Origin: Clostridium jeddahitimonense | GTDB taxonomy: Bacteria; Bacillota; Clostridia; Clostridiales; Clostridiaceae | Length of the DNA stretch: 64,000 nt | NCBI GenBank assembly: GCA_000753455.2 | Contig: LM994670.1 | Location: forward strand, 2,264,855 to 2,328,854 | Direction: 5' to 3' | Shown here: positions 1 through 10,374 of the stretch, piece after piece | How positions within the stretch are numbered: position 1 is the stretch's first letter | Layout: every line of letters starts with the position of its first letter | Program-made: the position numbers and the translations under genes | The notes under the pieces: model-generated | Told to the model about the DNA's origin: nothing | Databases searched by the model: none | Seen by the model: only the letters and a program-made list of their open reading frames with translations

Positions 1-10
1 AAAATTATTT

Positions 11-44
11 ATAAAAAAAGGAGCTAAAGTTACATCTAGCTCCT
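11..44 (-). terminator. terminator of hisS-aspS
   Basis: Read on the minus strand, an 8-bp perfect stem (AGGAGCTA at 19-26 with TAGCTCCT at 37-44) is followed by a run of seven T. It lies just after the aspS stop and ends the long minus-strand block. Confidence 0.85.
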
Positions 45-50
45 CTTCTA

Positions 51-1835
51 CTATTCTGATTTATCTTTTTTATCAATTCCTAATTCATCTAATTGTTTTT
101 GATCAACTACATTTGGTGCTTCACTTAAGTAGCAGTATGCATTTTGATTTTTAGGGAATGCAACAACATCTTTAATATTATCAGTTCCTGCTAAGAACAT
201 TGCCATTCTATCAAGCCCAAATGCTAATCCTCCATGTGGTGGTGGCCCAAACTTAAATGCATCTATTAAGAATCCAAATCTCTCTTGAGCTGACTCTTCT
301 GTAAATCCTAAAGCTTTAAACATTCTTGTTTGAAGGCTTGAATCATGTATTCTTATTGATCCCCCACCTAATTCTTCACCATTAAGGACTAAGTCGTATG
401 CTTTAGATCTTACAGCTCCTGGATTTGTATCTAACATTTCTAGGTCTTCATCCATTGGTGATGTAAATGGATGGTGAGCTGCAAAATATCTTCCTTCTTC
501 TTCATCATATTCAAATAATGGGAATTCTGTAATCCAACAGAAGTTAAATTCTGATTTATCTTTAATTAAGTCAAATTGTTTAGCAAGCTCTAATCTAAGT
601 GCTCCTAAGCTTTGGAATACAACTGAGTTTTTATCTGATACTATAAGTATTGCATCTCCATTTTCAGCTCCCATAGTTTTAACTATGTTTTCTGTAACTT
701 CATCAGTTAAGAATTTAGCTATAGAAGATTTATTTCCCTCTTCTTTAAGTTGAATCCAAGCAAGACCTTTAGCTTTATATGTCTTAACAAAATCAACTAA
801 TTTATCTAATTGCTTTCTTCCTAAATCAGCTCCACCTTTTAAACATAACGCTCTAACAGATCCTCCATTTTCTATAGCAGATTTGAATACTACGAAGTCC
901 ATATCTTTAACAGCTTCTGTTATATCAGTTATCTCCATTCCAAATCTTAAATCTGGTTTATCTGAACCATACTTTTCCATAGCTTCTTTAAATGGCATTC
1001 TTCTAATTGGAAGTTTTATTTCATGTCCTAATACTTCTTTAAATACATGAGCTACAAGTCCCTCGTTCATAGCCATTACATCATCTTGCTCAACAAAACT
1101 CATTTCTAAGTCTATTTGTGTAAATTCTGGTTGTCTATTGGCTCTTAAATCTTCATCTCTAAAACATTTAGCAATTTGGAAGTATCTATCAAACCCTGAT
1201 ACCATTAATAATTGTTTAAATATTTGAGGCGATTGAGGAAGTGCATAGAACATTCCTGGGTAATTTCTTGATGGAACTAAATAATCTCTTGCTCCCTCTG
1301 GCGTACTCTTAGTTAAAATAGGTGTTTCAACTTCTAAGAAGCCATTATCATTTAGATAATTTCTTACTGCCATTGCAGCTTTACTTCTAATCATAAAAAT
1401 TCTTTGCATATCAGGTCTTCTAAGGTCTAAGTATCTATACTTTAATCTTATATTTTCTGCTGCATCTAAATCTTCCTTAATATATATAGGAGGTGTTTCA
1501 GATTCTGAAAGAACTTTTATACTTTCACACATTAACTCAACCATACCAGTTGGCATATTTTCATTTGGTGATTGTCTCTTAACTATTTCCCCTGTAACTG
1601 CTATACAGTACTCTGGTCTAACAGCTTTTGCTTTTTCAAAGCTTTCAGCATTTATTTCTTCACCAAAAACTATTTGCATTATTCCAGTTCTATCTCTAAG
1701 GTCTATAAATTGAAGACCTCCTAATTTTCTATTTCTTTGAACCCATCCCATAAGAGTAACTTTTTGTCCTACATTATTTTCTCTAGGTTCACCACACATA
1801 AGGCTTCTTTTTAATCCATTTAAAGCTTCACCCAT
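51..1835 (-). CDS. aspS: aspartate--tRNA ligase
   Basis: Class II aminoacyl-tRNA synthetase that charges tRNA-Asp in the cytoplasm. At 594 aa it has the normal bacterial length: an N-terminal OB-fold anticodon domain (about residues 15-105), class II motif 2 (FRDEDLRANRQPEFTQID, residues 225-242), the bacterial GAD insertion in the middle, and motif 3 (GLAFGLDRMAMFLAG, from residue 536). The ATG lies 6 nt after a GGAGG site, so the start is secure. It follows hisS by 16 nt and is the last gene of the minus-strand block, ending at a terminator. Leu38 in the anticodon domain (RNRKLGG) is the residue seen in discriminating enzymes such as E. coli AspRS, rather than the His of non-discriminating ones; this is only a weak hint that it does not charge tRNA-Asn. 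Confidence 0.97.
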   Translation of the reverse strand: MGEALNGLKRSLMCGEPRENNVGQKVTLMGWVQRNRKLGGLQFIDLRDRTGIMQIVFGEEINAESFEKAKAVRPEYCIAVTGEIVKRQSPNENMPTGMVELMCESIKVLSESETPPIYIKEDLDAAENIRLKYRYLDLRRPDMQRIFMIRSKAAMAVRNYLNDNGFLEVETPILTKSTPEGARDYLVPSRNYPGMFYALPQSPQIFKQLLMVSGFDRYFQIAKCFRDEDLRANRQPEFTQIDLEMSFVEQDDVMAMNEGLVAHVFKEVLGHEIKLPIRRMPFKEAMEKYGSDKPDLRFGMEITDITEAVKDMDFVVFKSAIENGGSVRALCLKGGADLGRKQLDKLVDFVKTYKAKGLAWIQLKEEGNKSSIAKFLTDEVTENIVKTMGAENGDAILIVSDKNSVVFQSLGALRLELAKQFDLIKDKSEFNFCWITEFPLFEYDEEEGRYFAAHHPFTSPMDEDLEMLDTNPGAVRSKAYDLVLNGEELGGGSIRIHDSSLQTRMFKALGFTEESAQERFGFLIDAFKFGPPPHGGLAFGLDRMAMFLAGTDNIKDVVAFPKNQNAYCYLSEAPNVVDQKQLDELGIDKKDKSE

Positions 1836-1851
1836 CGTTATTTCCTCCTAA

Positions 1852-3099
1852 CTATCTTATCACATTAACTATTTCTTCTATATGATCTAAACTTACTTCA
1901 AATTGTTCTCCATCACTCATTCTTTTTAGCTTTATTACTTTATTTTGAAGTTCGTCATCACCTAAAATTGTTGTAAAAGCAGCTCCTATTTTGTTAGCAT
2001 ATTTCATTTCTGCTTTTATGCTTCTTCCCATATGATTTACTTCTGTTTTTATTCCCACTGCTCTTAATTTATTTGCTAAAGTAAACGCCGCAAGCTTAGC
2101 TTCATCGCCTCTAGCACCTATATATAAATCAAAAAGTAGTTCATTAGGAATCTCTATACCTTCTTTTTCTAAGATCATTATCAATCTTTCAACACCCATT
2201 CCAAATCCAACGGCTGGCATTTCTGGTCCACCTAATTGTTCTATTAACTTATCATATCTACCACCGCCACAAACAGTGAAATCATCATTTAAGATTTCAA
2301 AAATTGTTTTAGTGTAGTAATCTAAGCCTCTAACTATTCCTGGATCAATTTTGTAAGGCACATTTAAAGCATCTAGATATTCTTTTACCTTTGTAAAGTG
2401 AGTATCACACTCATCACACATAAAATCTAATATTATTGGTGCATTCTTAGTTATTTCATTACACTTATGATTTTTGCAATCTAAAATTCTCATTGGATTT
2501 TTTTCAAATCTTGATTTACATAAATCACATAAGTTTTCATAATTATCTTTTAAGTATTGTTTTAATGCTTCATTATATTTAGGTCTACAACTTGGGCACC
2601 CTAAATTATTTATATTTAAACTTAATGAGCTTAAACCTAATTTCTTTAAAACACTCATTGCAAAAGCAATTACTTCAGCATCCATTGAAGGTTCTTTAGA
2701 TCCAAATATTTCAGTACCAAATTGATGGAACTGACGGAATCTTCCCTTTTGTACATTTTCATATCTAAAACATGGTGTAGCATAATATAATTTTGTTGGT
2801 TGAACCTCATTAAATAATCTACTTTCTATAAAAGCTCTAACAGCTGGTGCTGTTCCTTCTGGTTTTAATGTAATACTTCTATCCCCTTTGTCATTGAAAG
2901 TATACATTTCTTTTTGAACTATATCAGTTGTATCTCCTACACCTCTTTTAAATAATTCTGTATGTTCAAACATTGGAGTTCTTAACTCTCTCATGCCATA
3001 ATATTTAGCTATCTCTTTAAACGTATTTTCAACATATTGCCATTTGTACGCATCTTGAGGTAGCATATCTTTCGTACCTTTAGGCGCTTGTATATCCAT
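1852..3099 (-). CDS. hisS: histidine--tRNA ligase
   Basis: Class II synthetase that charges tRNA-His. The 415-aa protein shows motif 2 ([16 protein letters not shown], residues 111-126), the histidine-specific loops LDYYTKT (259-265) and GGGRYDKL (278-285), and a C-terminal anticodon-binding domain (about 325-415). Between residues 168 and 231 there are eight cysteines spaced as CPSC, CDLC, C208, C213 and CDEC, which looks like a possible metal-binding insertion. The ATG follows GGAGG at good spacing. It lies 13 nt after hemZ and 16 nt before aspS, so the three are very likely cotranscribed. Confidence 0.97.
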   Translation of the reverse strand: MDIQAPKGTKDMLPQDAYKWQYVENTFKEIAKYYGMRELRTPMFEHTELFKRGVGDTTDIVQKEMYTFNDKGDRSITLKPEGTAPAVRAFIESRLFNEVQPTKLYYATPCFRYENVQKGRFRQFHQFGTEIFGSKEPSMDAEVIAFAMSVLKKLGLSSLSLNINNLGCPSCRPKYNEALKQYLKDNYENLCDLCKSRFEKNPMRILDCKNHKCNEITKNAPIILDFMCDECDTHFTKVKEYLDALNVPYKIDPGIVRGLDYYTKTIFEILNDDFTVCGGGRYDKLIEQLGGPEMPAVGFGMGVERLIMILEKEGIEIPNELLFDLYIGARGDEAKLAAFTLANKLRAVGIKTEVNHMGRSIKAEMKYANKIGAAFTTILGDDELQNKVIKLKRMSDGEQFEVSLDHIEEIVNVIR

Positions 3100-3112
3100 C
3101 CTACTTTTCCTC

Positions 3113-4537
3113 CTACTTAAGATAAAGGGTATCTAACAACTTAATCTTACCATTTACCATTTCTTCTATTCTATTTGAATATTCTTTGATATCCTTTATA
3201 TTTCCAAAGCGTTCTATTCTATCTTCCTCTAAAAAGACCACCTTAGTTACAGCGTCTGCACCTAAAGCTATAATAGTTTGCTTATCTTCAATCATTTGAA
3301 TATTATATATACACTCTTTTCCTTCTTTTGAATATCCTAAGTTCTCCATGTTTCCAACCATATTCTTTTGTCTGTACATATAATACGGTTTTAAGCCTAA
3401 CTTTTTAGAAAGCTGCATACTTTCATTATACATAGAAGCTAATTCTTCTTGCTTTTTTACTTGTATACCTTTCTTTAAAATAAAGTTTTCATAAAGTATG
3501 GATGCTCTTTTTAAAGAAAGTCCATGTACTGTTAAACTATCTGGATTAAGATTAAAAATTTCATCACATGTAGTCTTTACATACTCTAAGCCTTCACCAG
3601 GTAATCCAATTATAATATCCATATTTATATCATTAAAGCCCATCTTTCTAGCAAGATTAAACTTTTCTTTAACATCACTTACATTATGACCTCTTCCTAT
3701 GGCCTCTAATGTATCATCATTCATAGATTGAGGATTAATGCTTATTCTTGTAACTTTATATCTCTTCATAGTTTCTAGTTTTTCAGCTGTAATACTATCT
3801 GGTCTTCCACACTCAACTGTAAACTCTAAAGTATTTTTATCTTTAATAAAGGCATTATACACTTCTTTCATTATATTTTCAAATTCTTCATTATTTACTG
3901 CTGTTGGTGTACCTCCACCAAAATATACTGTTTCAATTTTCAAATTTTTCTCTTTAACATATTCGCTAATCTTTCTTATCTCATAAGTTAAAGCTTCTAA
4001 ATAAGGATTAACTAATTTCTTACTGCCTAAAATTGAATTGGCTGTAAATGAACAGTAGAAACATCTAGTAGGACAGAAAGCCATCCCTACATATATAGAT
4101 ACTTTCTTTTCATCATGATTTACAAATCTTTCTTCAGCTTTTGCTACTTCAATACATAGCTTTGCTTTTTCCTCTGATGCTAAATGCTTTTCCTTAAATA
4201 TTTTTATTATTTCTTCTTCATTCTTCCCTTCTTCTAAATACTTTAAAGCAATTTTAGAAGGTCTAATTCCAACTAATATCCCCCAAGGATATTCTTCATT
4301 AGTTAATTCTTTTAATGATATAAATACTAACCTCTTTATATCATCTTTAATCTTTTCTGAAACTTTAACATACTTATAAAAATCTTTATAAGTAAATGTA
4401 ACTTTATCTTCAAGTACTTCTACAACATACTCTCCATCGTCTACAAATTTTATTTCATCTAATGAAAAATATATATTAAACATTTGATATACATCATATC
4501 TGTACTTAAGGTCGTTTAATTTAATTTTTATTTCCAT
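3113..4537 (-). CDS. hemZ: HemZ-type radical SAM protein (coproporphyrinogen dehydrogenase-like)
   Basis: Radical SAM protein of the HemN/HemZ family. The 474-aa length and the long N-terminal extension (about 1-145) before the radical SAM core match HemZ rather than HemN or HemW. The [4Fe-4S] cluster ligands are C155, C159 and C162 in [10 protein letters not shown], and YFGGGTPTA is the second family signature. The family name refers to anaerobic oxidation of coproporphyrinogen III to protoporphyrinogen in heme synthesis. No other heme gene is nearby; the HemZ position between an MBL hydrolase and hisS is usual in clostridia, many of which make little heme, so the true substrate is uncertain. 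It follows the MBL gene by 9 nt. Confidence 0.85.
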   Translation of the reverse strand: MEIKIKLNDLKYRYDVYQMFNIYFSLDEIKFVDDGEYVVEVLEDKVTFTYKDFYKYVKVSEKIKDDIKRLVFISLKELTNEEYPWGILVGIRPSKIALKYLEEGKNEEEIIKIFKEKHLASEEKAKLCIEVAKAEERFVNHDEKKVSIYVGMAFCPTRCFYCSFTANSILGSKKLVNPYLEALTYEIRKISEYVKEKNLKIETVYFGGGTPTAVNNEEFENIMKEVYNAFIKDKNTLEFTVECGRPDSITAEKLETMKRYKVTRISINPQSMNDDTLEAIGRGHNVSDVKEKFNLARKMGFNDINMDIIIGLPGEGLEYVKTTCDEIFNLNPDSLTVHGLSLKRASILYENFILKKGIQVKKQEELASMYNESMQLSKKLGLKPYYMYRQKNMVGNMENLGYSKEGKECIYNIQMIEDKQTIIALGADAVTKVVFLEEDRIERFGNIKDIKEYSNRIEEMVNGKIKLLDTLYLK

Positions 4538-4546
4538 TTTCTCTCC

Positions 4547-5146
4547 CTACTGTAAGAAAGGATTTCTCATTCTTTCGTAAATAATTGTTGAACTTGGCCC
4601 ATGCCCTGGATAAACCTTGGTATTCTTATCCAATACCATAAGTTTTTCTTCTATACTATTTATAAGTGTGTCATAATTTCCAGTTACAAAGTCTGTTCTG
4701 CCAATTGACCCCTGGAATAATGTATCCCCAGTAAATACATTATCTTGAATTAAGAAACACATTCCGCCTTGACTATGCCCTGGAGTATGTAGACATTTAA
4801 CTTCAATGCTATTGAACTTCAATATATCACCGTCACTAATTAAATTATAATTGCTAGGTAGCTTTGCATATACAGTGTTATTTTTCTTAGAGTTTTCTAC
4901 TTCTCCTTCATTAACATATAAAGGCACGCTATATTTCTCTTTTAATTCTTCAACTGCTCCAATATGATCAAAATGAGCATGTGTTAAAAGTATAGCTTTT
5001 AAATTACATCCTAGACTTTCAATTTCTCTTATTATACTGTTTCCATTAGCTCCTGGATCTATTACTATAGTATCTTTACTTAAATTATCTATAATAAAAT
5101 AACAATTAGCTCCATATTCTCCCATAGGATAAGTATTAATTATCAT
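4547..5146 (-). CDS. MBL-fold metallohydrolase (glyoxalase II-like)
   Basis: Small 199-aa metallo-beta-lactamase fold hydrolase. The metal site motif THAHFDHIG places ligands at H56, H58, D60 and H61; further ligands are in CLHTPGHSQGG and near the C-terminus in YPGHG. The layout matches the GloB-like subgroup found beside rel and dtd in many Firmicutes. The substrate is unknown; hydroxyacylglutathione or bacillithiol-type thioesters are possible, but nothing here selects between them. It lies 9 nt before hemZ and 19 nt after dtd in the same operon. Confidence 0.85.
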   Translation of the reverse strand: MIINTYPMGEYGANCYFIIDNLSKDTIVIDPGANGNSIIREIESLGCNLKAILLTHAHFDHIGAVEELKEKYSVPLYVNEGEVENSKKNNTVYAKLPSNYNLISDGDILKFNSIEVKCLHTPGHSQGGMCFLIQDNVFTGDTLFQGSIGRTDFVTGNYDTLINSIEEKLMVLDKNTKVYPGHGPSSTIIYERMRNPFLQ

Positions 5147-5165
5147 AGTAGCACCTCTCTATATT

Positions 5166-5615
5166 TTAAAATGTTTTTTTACTATCCAATAAAATTGTAA
5201 CCGGTCCGTCATTTTGAATCTCAACATCCATATGTGCTCCAAAGACTCCAGTTGCAATTTCTATACCCGTTTCTCTTAACATCTCTATAAACTTATCATA
5301 TAGTTTTTCTGCTTCATTTCCACCTAAAGCATTCATAAAATTAGGTCTTCTACCTTTTCTACAATCTCCGTATAAAGTAAATTGAGATATAGCTAAAATC
5401 GCTCCATTTATATCTTTAACAGATAGATTCATCTTATCATTATCATCATGAAATATTCTTAAATTTATAACTTTATCTACTATGTATTTTAAATCATCTA
5501 ACGTATCATCTTTACATATTCCAATAAGAACATTTAATCCATTTTGTATAGCTCCAACTATTTCTCCATCAACTTTTACACTTGATTTTTTTACTCTTTG
5601 AACTACAGCTCTCAT
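5166..5615 (-). CDS. dtd: D-aminoacyl-tRNA deacylase
   Basis: Removes D-amino acids (and glycine from tRNA-Ala) mischarged onto tRNA, giving chiral proofreading in the cytoplasm. The 149-aa length is the family norm. The two hallmark loops are present: SQFTLYGD, which carries the core of the active site, and the Gly-cisPro motif in NDGPVTI near the C-terminus. It follows rel by 12 nt, and dtd next to rel is a conserved Firmicutes pair. The start ATG is fixed by the MRAVVQRV family start. Confidence 0.95.
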   Translation of the reverse strand: MRAVVQRVKKSSVKVDGEIVGAIQNGLNVLIGICKDDTLDDLKYIVDKVINLRIFHDDNDKMNLSVKDINGAILAISQFTLYGDCRKGRRPNFMNALGGNEAEKLYDKFIEMLRETGIEIATGVFGAHMDVEIQNDGPVTILLDSKKTF

Positions 5616-5627
5616 TTTTTTACCCCT

Positions 5628-7814
5628 TTAGTTTCTTAATCTATAAACATCCATAACACCTTTTAGTTTACGTATTTTTTTCATTAAATCTTTAAGTTGA
5701 TCAATAGAATCAATTTTAACCTTAATGCTTACAAAAGCTAAATTTTCTTTAGCTGACTTTGCATTCAATGCACTTAGAGAAATCTTAGCTTCGTTAATTA
5801 TGGTCATAATCTCTGTTAATATTCCCATCCTATCTTCAGATTTAACTTCAATCTCTGTTACATAACCAACGCCTTGAGAGTTACCCCAAGAAACTTCTAT
5901 AGTTTTTTCTCCGTCACTTTCAATAAGAGATTTTAAATTACTACAATCTCTTCTATGAACAGATATACCTCTTCCTTTAGTGATATATCCCAATATATCA
6001 TCACCTGGAACTGGATTACAACATTTCGCAAATCTAACCATTAGGTTATCTAATCCCTTAACAGTGATCCCATAAACATTTTCTTTTTTTCCTCTTTGTT
6101 GCTTTGCTATATGTTCTTCTATAGACTTTTGAAGTATTTCTTCCTTACTCTTATCATCTTTAACCAAATTCTCTTCTTTTAATCTAGCTATATATGAAGA
6201 TGCTGTAATAGCGCCTAATCCTATTAAAGCATATAAATCTTCTATATTATTAATATTGTATCTTTTTGCAAATTTATCATAGCTTTCACCTTTAGCTATT
6301 TCATTATATACAACTGCTTGCTTCTTAAGCTCTTTTTCAAAAATTTCTTTCCCTTTAGTTATATTTTCTTCCTTCTTAGCCTTCTTAAACCATGATCTAA
6401 TCTTGCTTTTAGCTTGATTACTCTTGGCTATGCTTAACCAATCCATATTAGGACCTTTAGCACTATTTGAAGTTAGAATTTCAACTATCTCACCAGTCTT
6501 AAGCTTATAATCTAAAGGTACTATTTTGCCATTCACTTTAGCTCCAACACATTTATTACCTATATCTGTATGTATTCTATAAGCAAAATCTATAGGAGTA
6601 GCTCCATTAGGCAAATCTATAACAACACCTTTAGGAGTAAATAAAAATATTTCATCTGTAAACAAATTTATTTTAAATCCTTCTATAAACTCTTCAGCAT
6701 CAGATGTTTCCTTTTGCCATTCTAACATATCTCTAAGCCATACAAGCTTATTTTCAAAATTCTTTTCTTTCCCTTCCCCTGATGCGTCTCCCTCTTTATA
6801 CTTCCAGTGGGCAGCTATACCATATTCAGCTGTTCTATGCATTTCAAAAGTTCTTATTTGAATTTCAAAAGTTTTCCCTTGTGGCCCAATAACTGTTGTA
6901 TGTAAAGATTGATACATGTTAGGTTTAGGCATAGCAATATAATCTTTGAATCTTCCTGGTATAGGTTTATAGATAGTATGTACAATCCCTAGAACTTCAT
7001 AACAATCTTTTACTGTATTTACCAACACCCTTATTGCAGTTAAATCAAAAATTTGTTCTATACTTTTATTTTTATTAACCATCTTTTTATAAATACTATA
7101 AAAATGTTTAGGTCTTCCATCAATATCTGCATCAATTCCTGCATCTTCGAACTTATCATGTAAGTCATCAATAATTGTAGAAATATATGTTTCTCTTTCT
7201 ACTCTTTTTTCAGCTATTTGCTTAACAAGATCATAATATTCCTCTTCATGTAAATACCTTAAGCAAAGATCTTCTAGTTCCCATTTTATTTTAGATATAC
7301 CAAGTCTGTGAGCTAAAGGCGCATAAATATCTAAAGTTTCTCTAGCCTTCTGCTTTTGCTTTTCCTTAGTCATATACTTAAGCGTTCTCATATTATGTAA
7401 TCTATCAGCTAATTTTATAATGATTACTCTTATATCATTAGCCATAGCAAGTAGCATCTTTCTAAAGTTATCTGCTTGTTGCTCTTCCTTTGACTTATAT
7501 TCCATTTTAGTTATCTTAGTGACTCCACTAACTAGGTTGGCAATTTCTTCATTAAATATATTTTTTATATCCTCGTATGTATAATTTGTATCTTCTATAA
7601 CATCGTGAAGTAATCCTGCAACTATAGTACTTGTATCCATTCCTAGCTCTGCTAAAATAGTAGCAACATCTATTGGATGTATAATATATGGTTCTCCCGA
7701 TTCTCTCTTTTGTTCTTTATGAGCTTCATTAGCAAGCTTATAAGCTTTAACAACTAAATCTATATCAACATTTGTACAATTTTCTTTAATCTTATTCATT
7801 AACACATCAATCAT
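5628..7814 (-). CDS. rel: bifunctional (p)ppGpp synthetase/hydrolase
   Basis: Makes and degrades the stringent-response alarmone (p)ppGpp at the ribosome. At 728 aa it has the full long-RSH layout: an HD hydrolase domain (HPIDVA near 46, H70-D71 in LLHDVIEDT), the synthetase domain with the GRFKDYI and YQSLHTT motifs, a TGS domain with PNGATPIDFAY, a conserved Cys-His stretch (FAKCCNPVPGDDI), and a C-terminal ACT domain. With both HD ligands intact it should be a bifunctional Rel rather than a hydrolase-dead RelA. The ATG follows a GGAG site. It heads the group rel-dtd-MBL-hemZ-hisS-aspS and is separated from apt by a hairpin. Confidence 0.96.
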   Translation of the reverse strand: MIDVLMNKIKENCTNVDIDLVVKAYKLANEAHKEQKRESGEPYIIHPIDVATILAELGMDTSTIVAGLLHDVIEDTNYTYEDIKNIFNEEIANLVSGVTKITKMEYKSKEEQQADNFRKMLLAMANDIRVIIIKLADRLHNMRTLKYMTKEKQKQKARETLDIYAPLAHRLGISKIKWELEDLCLRYLHEEEYYDLVKQIAEKRVERETYISTIIDDLHDKFEDAGIDADIDGRPKHFYSIYKKMVNKNKSIEQIFDLTAIRVLVNTVKDCYEVLGIVHTIYKPIPGRFKDYIAMPKPNMYQSLHTTVIGPQGKTFEIQIRTFEMHRTAEYGIAAHWKYKEGDASGEGKEKNFENKLVWLRDMLEWQKETSDAEEFIEGFKINLFTDEIFLFTPKGVVIDLPNGATPIDFAYRIHTDIGNKCVGAKVNGKIVPLDYKLKTGEIVEILTSNSAKGPNMDWLSIAKSNQAKSKIRSWFKKAKKEENITKGKEIFEKELKKQAVVYNEIAKGESYDKFAKRYNINNIEDLYALIGLGAITASSYIARLKEENLVKDDKSKEEILQKSIEEHIAKQQRGKKENVYGITVKGLDNLMVRFAKCCNPVPGDDILGYITKGRGISVHRRDCSNLKSLIESDGEKTIEVSWGNSQGVGYVTEIEVKSEDRMGILTEIMTIINEAKISLSALNAKSAKENLAFVSIKVKIDSIDQLKDLMKKIRKLKGVMDVYRLRN

Positions 7815-7858
7815 TAGCTCTTTACTCCTTTAGATTACCTCAAAATCCTAAAGTCAAA

Positions 7859-7878
7859 GGCTGGTTAATTAACCAGCC
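7859..7878 (-). terminator. possible terminator between apt and rel
   Basis: A perfect 20-bp palindrome, GGCTGGTTAATTAACCAGCC, lies in the 110-bp gap. On the minus strand it is followed only by TTTGACTTT, so termination may be partial. It could equally be an operator. Confidence 0.5.
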
Positions 7879-7924
7879 CTTCTCATTCTAATTATATATT
7901 AAAATTTAGGGTTTTACAATAAAA

Positions 7925-8443
7925 TTAAATATCATATTGAACTAATGACATTACTTCATACCCTGTAAGTTTATCTCTACCATGTAAATCAGTTAACTCT
8001 ATCGCAAAATCTAATGAAACTACTTCTCCACCTACTTGTTCTACAAGCTTAGCTACAGCCTCTATTGTACCTCCTGTAGCAAGCAAATCATCAACTATCG
8101 CAACTCTTTGACCTTTTTTTATTGAATCTTTGTGTATTTCTAATACATCTACACCATATTCTAAAGCATAGTCTACTGAAACTGTTTCAGCAGGTAATTT
8201 TCCTTTTTTTCTTACTGGAACGAATCCAACCCCTAAAGCATATGCAACAGGCACTCCAAAAATAAACCCTCTAGCTTCAGGTCCTAAAATTACATCAACA
8301 TTTTTATCCTTTAAATGGTTAACTATAAGGTCAATTGACTCCTTAAAAGCTTCTCCATCTCCTATTAATGTTGTAATATCTTTAAAGCTTATTCCTTCCT
8401 TAGGAAATCCTTCAACTATTCTTATTTTATCTTTTAAATTCAT
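7925..8443 (-). CDS. apt: adenine phosphoribosyltransferase
   Basis: Salvages adenine with PRPP to give AMP. The protein is 172 aa from the internal ATG at 8443, which sits 7 nt after GGAGGAG; the frame is open 14 codons further upstream, but that start has no comparable site and would add a non-conserved tail. The PRPP loop [13 protein letters not shown] (residues 114-126) and the substrate stretch [10 protein letters not shown] (54-63) are intact. It stands between the RecJ-like gene and rel, the usual clostridial order. Confidence 0.95.
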   Translation of the reverse strand: MNLKDKIRIVEGFPKEGISFKDITTLIGDGEAFKESIDLIVNHLKDKNVDVILGPEARGFIFGVPVAYALGVGFVPVRKKGKLPAETVSVDYALEYGVDVLEIHKDSIKKGQRVAIVDDLLATGGTIEAVAKLVEQVGGEVVSLDFAIELTDLHGRDKLTGYEVMSLVQYDI

Positions 8444-8477
8444 ATTAACTCCTCCATGAATTTTATTATCACCTTTA

Positions 8478-9332
8478 TTATACATTTTCTTTAGACTTAT
8501 TTAAATACTTTGTAATTTGTTCCGCTCTTTCTTTTCTATTTGTAATAAGCAGTTCAATTATTATCCTTGCATTGTCCATCATTGTTACTACATTTATAGT
8601 TGGTGTTATAATCTTAATTATTTGTTTTATATCACTATCGTTCATCTCAGTAATATTATACGCATCCTTTATAGCTCTTAGTCCATAATTGTTCGTATTA
8701 GTTAAGAACTTTTTACCTTCTTTTAATATAACACCATTCTCACCTTTGAGAGGAACATTTGCAGATTGTTCTCCAATAAGTATTAAATCTAAATATTTAT
8801 TAATACTCTTTATGTTATAATATATAGCTATTGCTTGCATTAGCTTAAATACTAATCCACTTATAGATAAATTCTTATATCTATATTGACACCCTTTTTG
8901 ATTAGGGTTTATATATATGTACTCGCATTTAGTTTTTCGATCTCTATTTTCTAAGACCATCAAATCTATGTTTAACTTTTTACAAAGCTCTTCTTCTTCC
9001 TTCGACTTTAACCCAATACCTAAGGTGATAAGTACTTCTGCACCTAAAAAATGAACATTATTTATAATGTCCTTTGATGTAATACTAGAATCACCTGACG
9101 AATCATCGTGAACTACATATTCAATATCTGCATTTAAATATTTCAAAACCAGTATTAGGGATGAAATAGCACATAATCCATCTACATTAGGTATCCCATA
9201 AACCACTATTTTTTCTCTATTATTAATTGCAGATACCATCCGCTCAATAGCTCTATTCATATCCTTAAGTATAAAGGGATTATATCCAGTTATGTAATTT
9301 GGACTATATATACTTTCCCAAAACTTACGCAT
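8478..9332 (-). CDS. degenerate RecJ-like DHH-family protein
   Basis: 284 aa from the ATG at 9332, which lies 6 nt after GGAGGAG; an upstream ATG in the same frame overlaps that site and is not used. The position between secF and apt is where clostridia carry recJ. The protein aligns with the start of RecJ, but the metal-binding motifs are gone: GDYDVDG is GIPNVDG (46-52), the DNG loop is LGIGLKS (104-110), and DHH is ENR (128-130). Flanking non-catalytic residues are kept, such as [13 protein letters not shown]. The DHHA1 and OB domains of full RecJ (about 550-800 aa) are missing. It therefore looks like a catalytically dead, shortened RecJ paralogue kept as an intact reading frame. A role in DNA or nucleotide binding is inference. 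Confidence 0.75.
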   Translation of the reverse strand: MRKFWESIYSPNYITGYNPFILKDMNRAIERMVSAINNREKIVVYGIPNVDGLCAISSLILVLKYLNADIEYVVHDDSSGDSSITSKDIINNVHFLGAEVLITLGIGLKSKEEEELCKKLNIDLMVLENRDRKTKCEYIYINPNQKGCQYRYKNLSISGLVFKLMQAIAIYYNIKSINKYLDLILIGEQSANVPLKGENGVILKEGKKFLTNTNNYGLRAIKDAYNITEMNDSDIKQIIKIITPTINVVTMMDNARIIIELLITNRKERAEQITKYLNKSKENV

Positions 9333-9451
9333 TTTAAACTCCTCCATAAAAATAAGAAAACATCTATATTATAATTTAAATTTATACATATTACAAATGT
9401 TTTCTAATAAAAAAGTCTATTTATTCTAAAGTTTTCTCTCTTTAGCCAAAT

Positions 9452-9480
9452 AAAAAGGAATTAACATCAGTTAATTCCTT
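9452..9480 (-). terminator. terminator of secDF
   Basis: An 11-bp stem, AAGGAATTAAC at 9455-9465 with GTTAATTCCTT at 9470-9480, is followed on the minus strand by TTTTTATTT. Confidence 0.85.
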
Positions 9481-9494
9481 CTTTAATTTCCTTA

Positions 9495-10370
9495 TTATGC
9501 AACTTTTTCTCTTTTATTTTTGTTTTTATTTCCATCCCTTAACTTAACCCATATTGGTGATGCAATAAATATTGAAGAATAAGCTCCAGCAGTTATCCCT
9601 ATTAATATAGGGAATGAAAACTCTCTTACTGTAGGTACAAATACATTTACAGCTCCAATTGCAAATAATGTAGTTATAGTAGTTTTAATTGATCTGCCTA
9701 ACGTTTGAGATATACTCTTATCTGCAATCTCTGTAGATGTAGATCTTCTCATTGACTTAGCATTTTCTCTTATTCTGTCAAATATTACAATTGTATCATT
9801 CATAGAATAACCTACTACAGTAAGTATTGCTGCAATAAACGGAGTGTTAACAGGTATATCAAATATAGCATATACAGCTATAGTAATTAATACGTCATGC
9901 ATTAATGCTACAACTGCTGCAACCCCATAATCCATTTTAAATCTTATAGCTATATATATAAGCATTGCTATACACGCAACAAATAGTGCAATTATTGAAT
10001 TTCTTGTTAACTCTTTACCAACACTTCCTCCAACTTGAGTTTGTGATAAAAGAGCTGAGTCTTCTAAAGAATATTTTTCTTTTAACTTTTCAAAAACCTC
10101 ACTTGTCTTTGTTTCATCTAAATCTTTATCCTTAATTTCGTATTGTGTATTTTCTATGGTTTTAGTCACTGCATTTGGAACTATCGCTTTAACAATTTCA
10201 TCAACTTCTGGTTTGTCGTATTCTTTTCCTAATTCAATAACTAGCTTTGTTCCACCTTTAAAATCTATTCCGAAATTTAACCCTTTAGTTAACATAAAAC
10301 CTAAACCAACTAGTATTACTATAAGGGATATTGAAAACCAAATTTTAGATTTTTCTACTATCTTTGTCAT
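9495..10370 (-). CDS. secF: protein translocase subunit SecF
   Basis: Membrane RND-type subunit that helps SecYEG move preproteins using the ion gradient. 291 aa with one N-terminal membrane segment, the family motif GLNFGIDFKGGTKL (about 30-43), an external domain, and five further segments with the conserved stretch YSMNDTIVIFDRIREN. It lies 4 nt after secD behind a GGGGG site. The pair is translated from one message. SecD and SecF are separate here, unlike the SecDF fusion in Bacillus. Confidence 0.96.
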   Translation of the reverse strand: MTKIVEKSKIWFSISLIVILVGLGFMLTKGLNFGIDFKGGTKLVIELGKEYDKPEVDEIVKAIVPNAVTKTIENTQYEIKDKDLDETKTSEVFEKLKEKYSLEDSALLSQTQVGGSVGKELTRNSIIALFVACIAMLIYIAIRFKMDYGVAAVVALMHDVLITIAVYAIFDIPVNTPFIAAILTVVGYSMNDTIVIFDRIRENAKSMRRSTSTEIADKSISQTLGRSIKTTITTLFAIGAVNVFVPTVREFSFPILIGITAGAYSSIFIASPIWVKLRDGNKNKNKREKVA

Positions 10371-10374
10371 CCTA

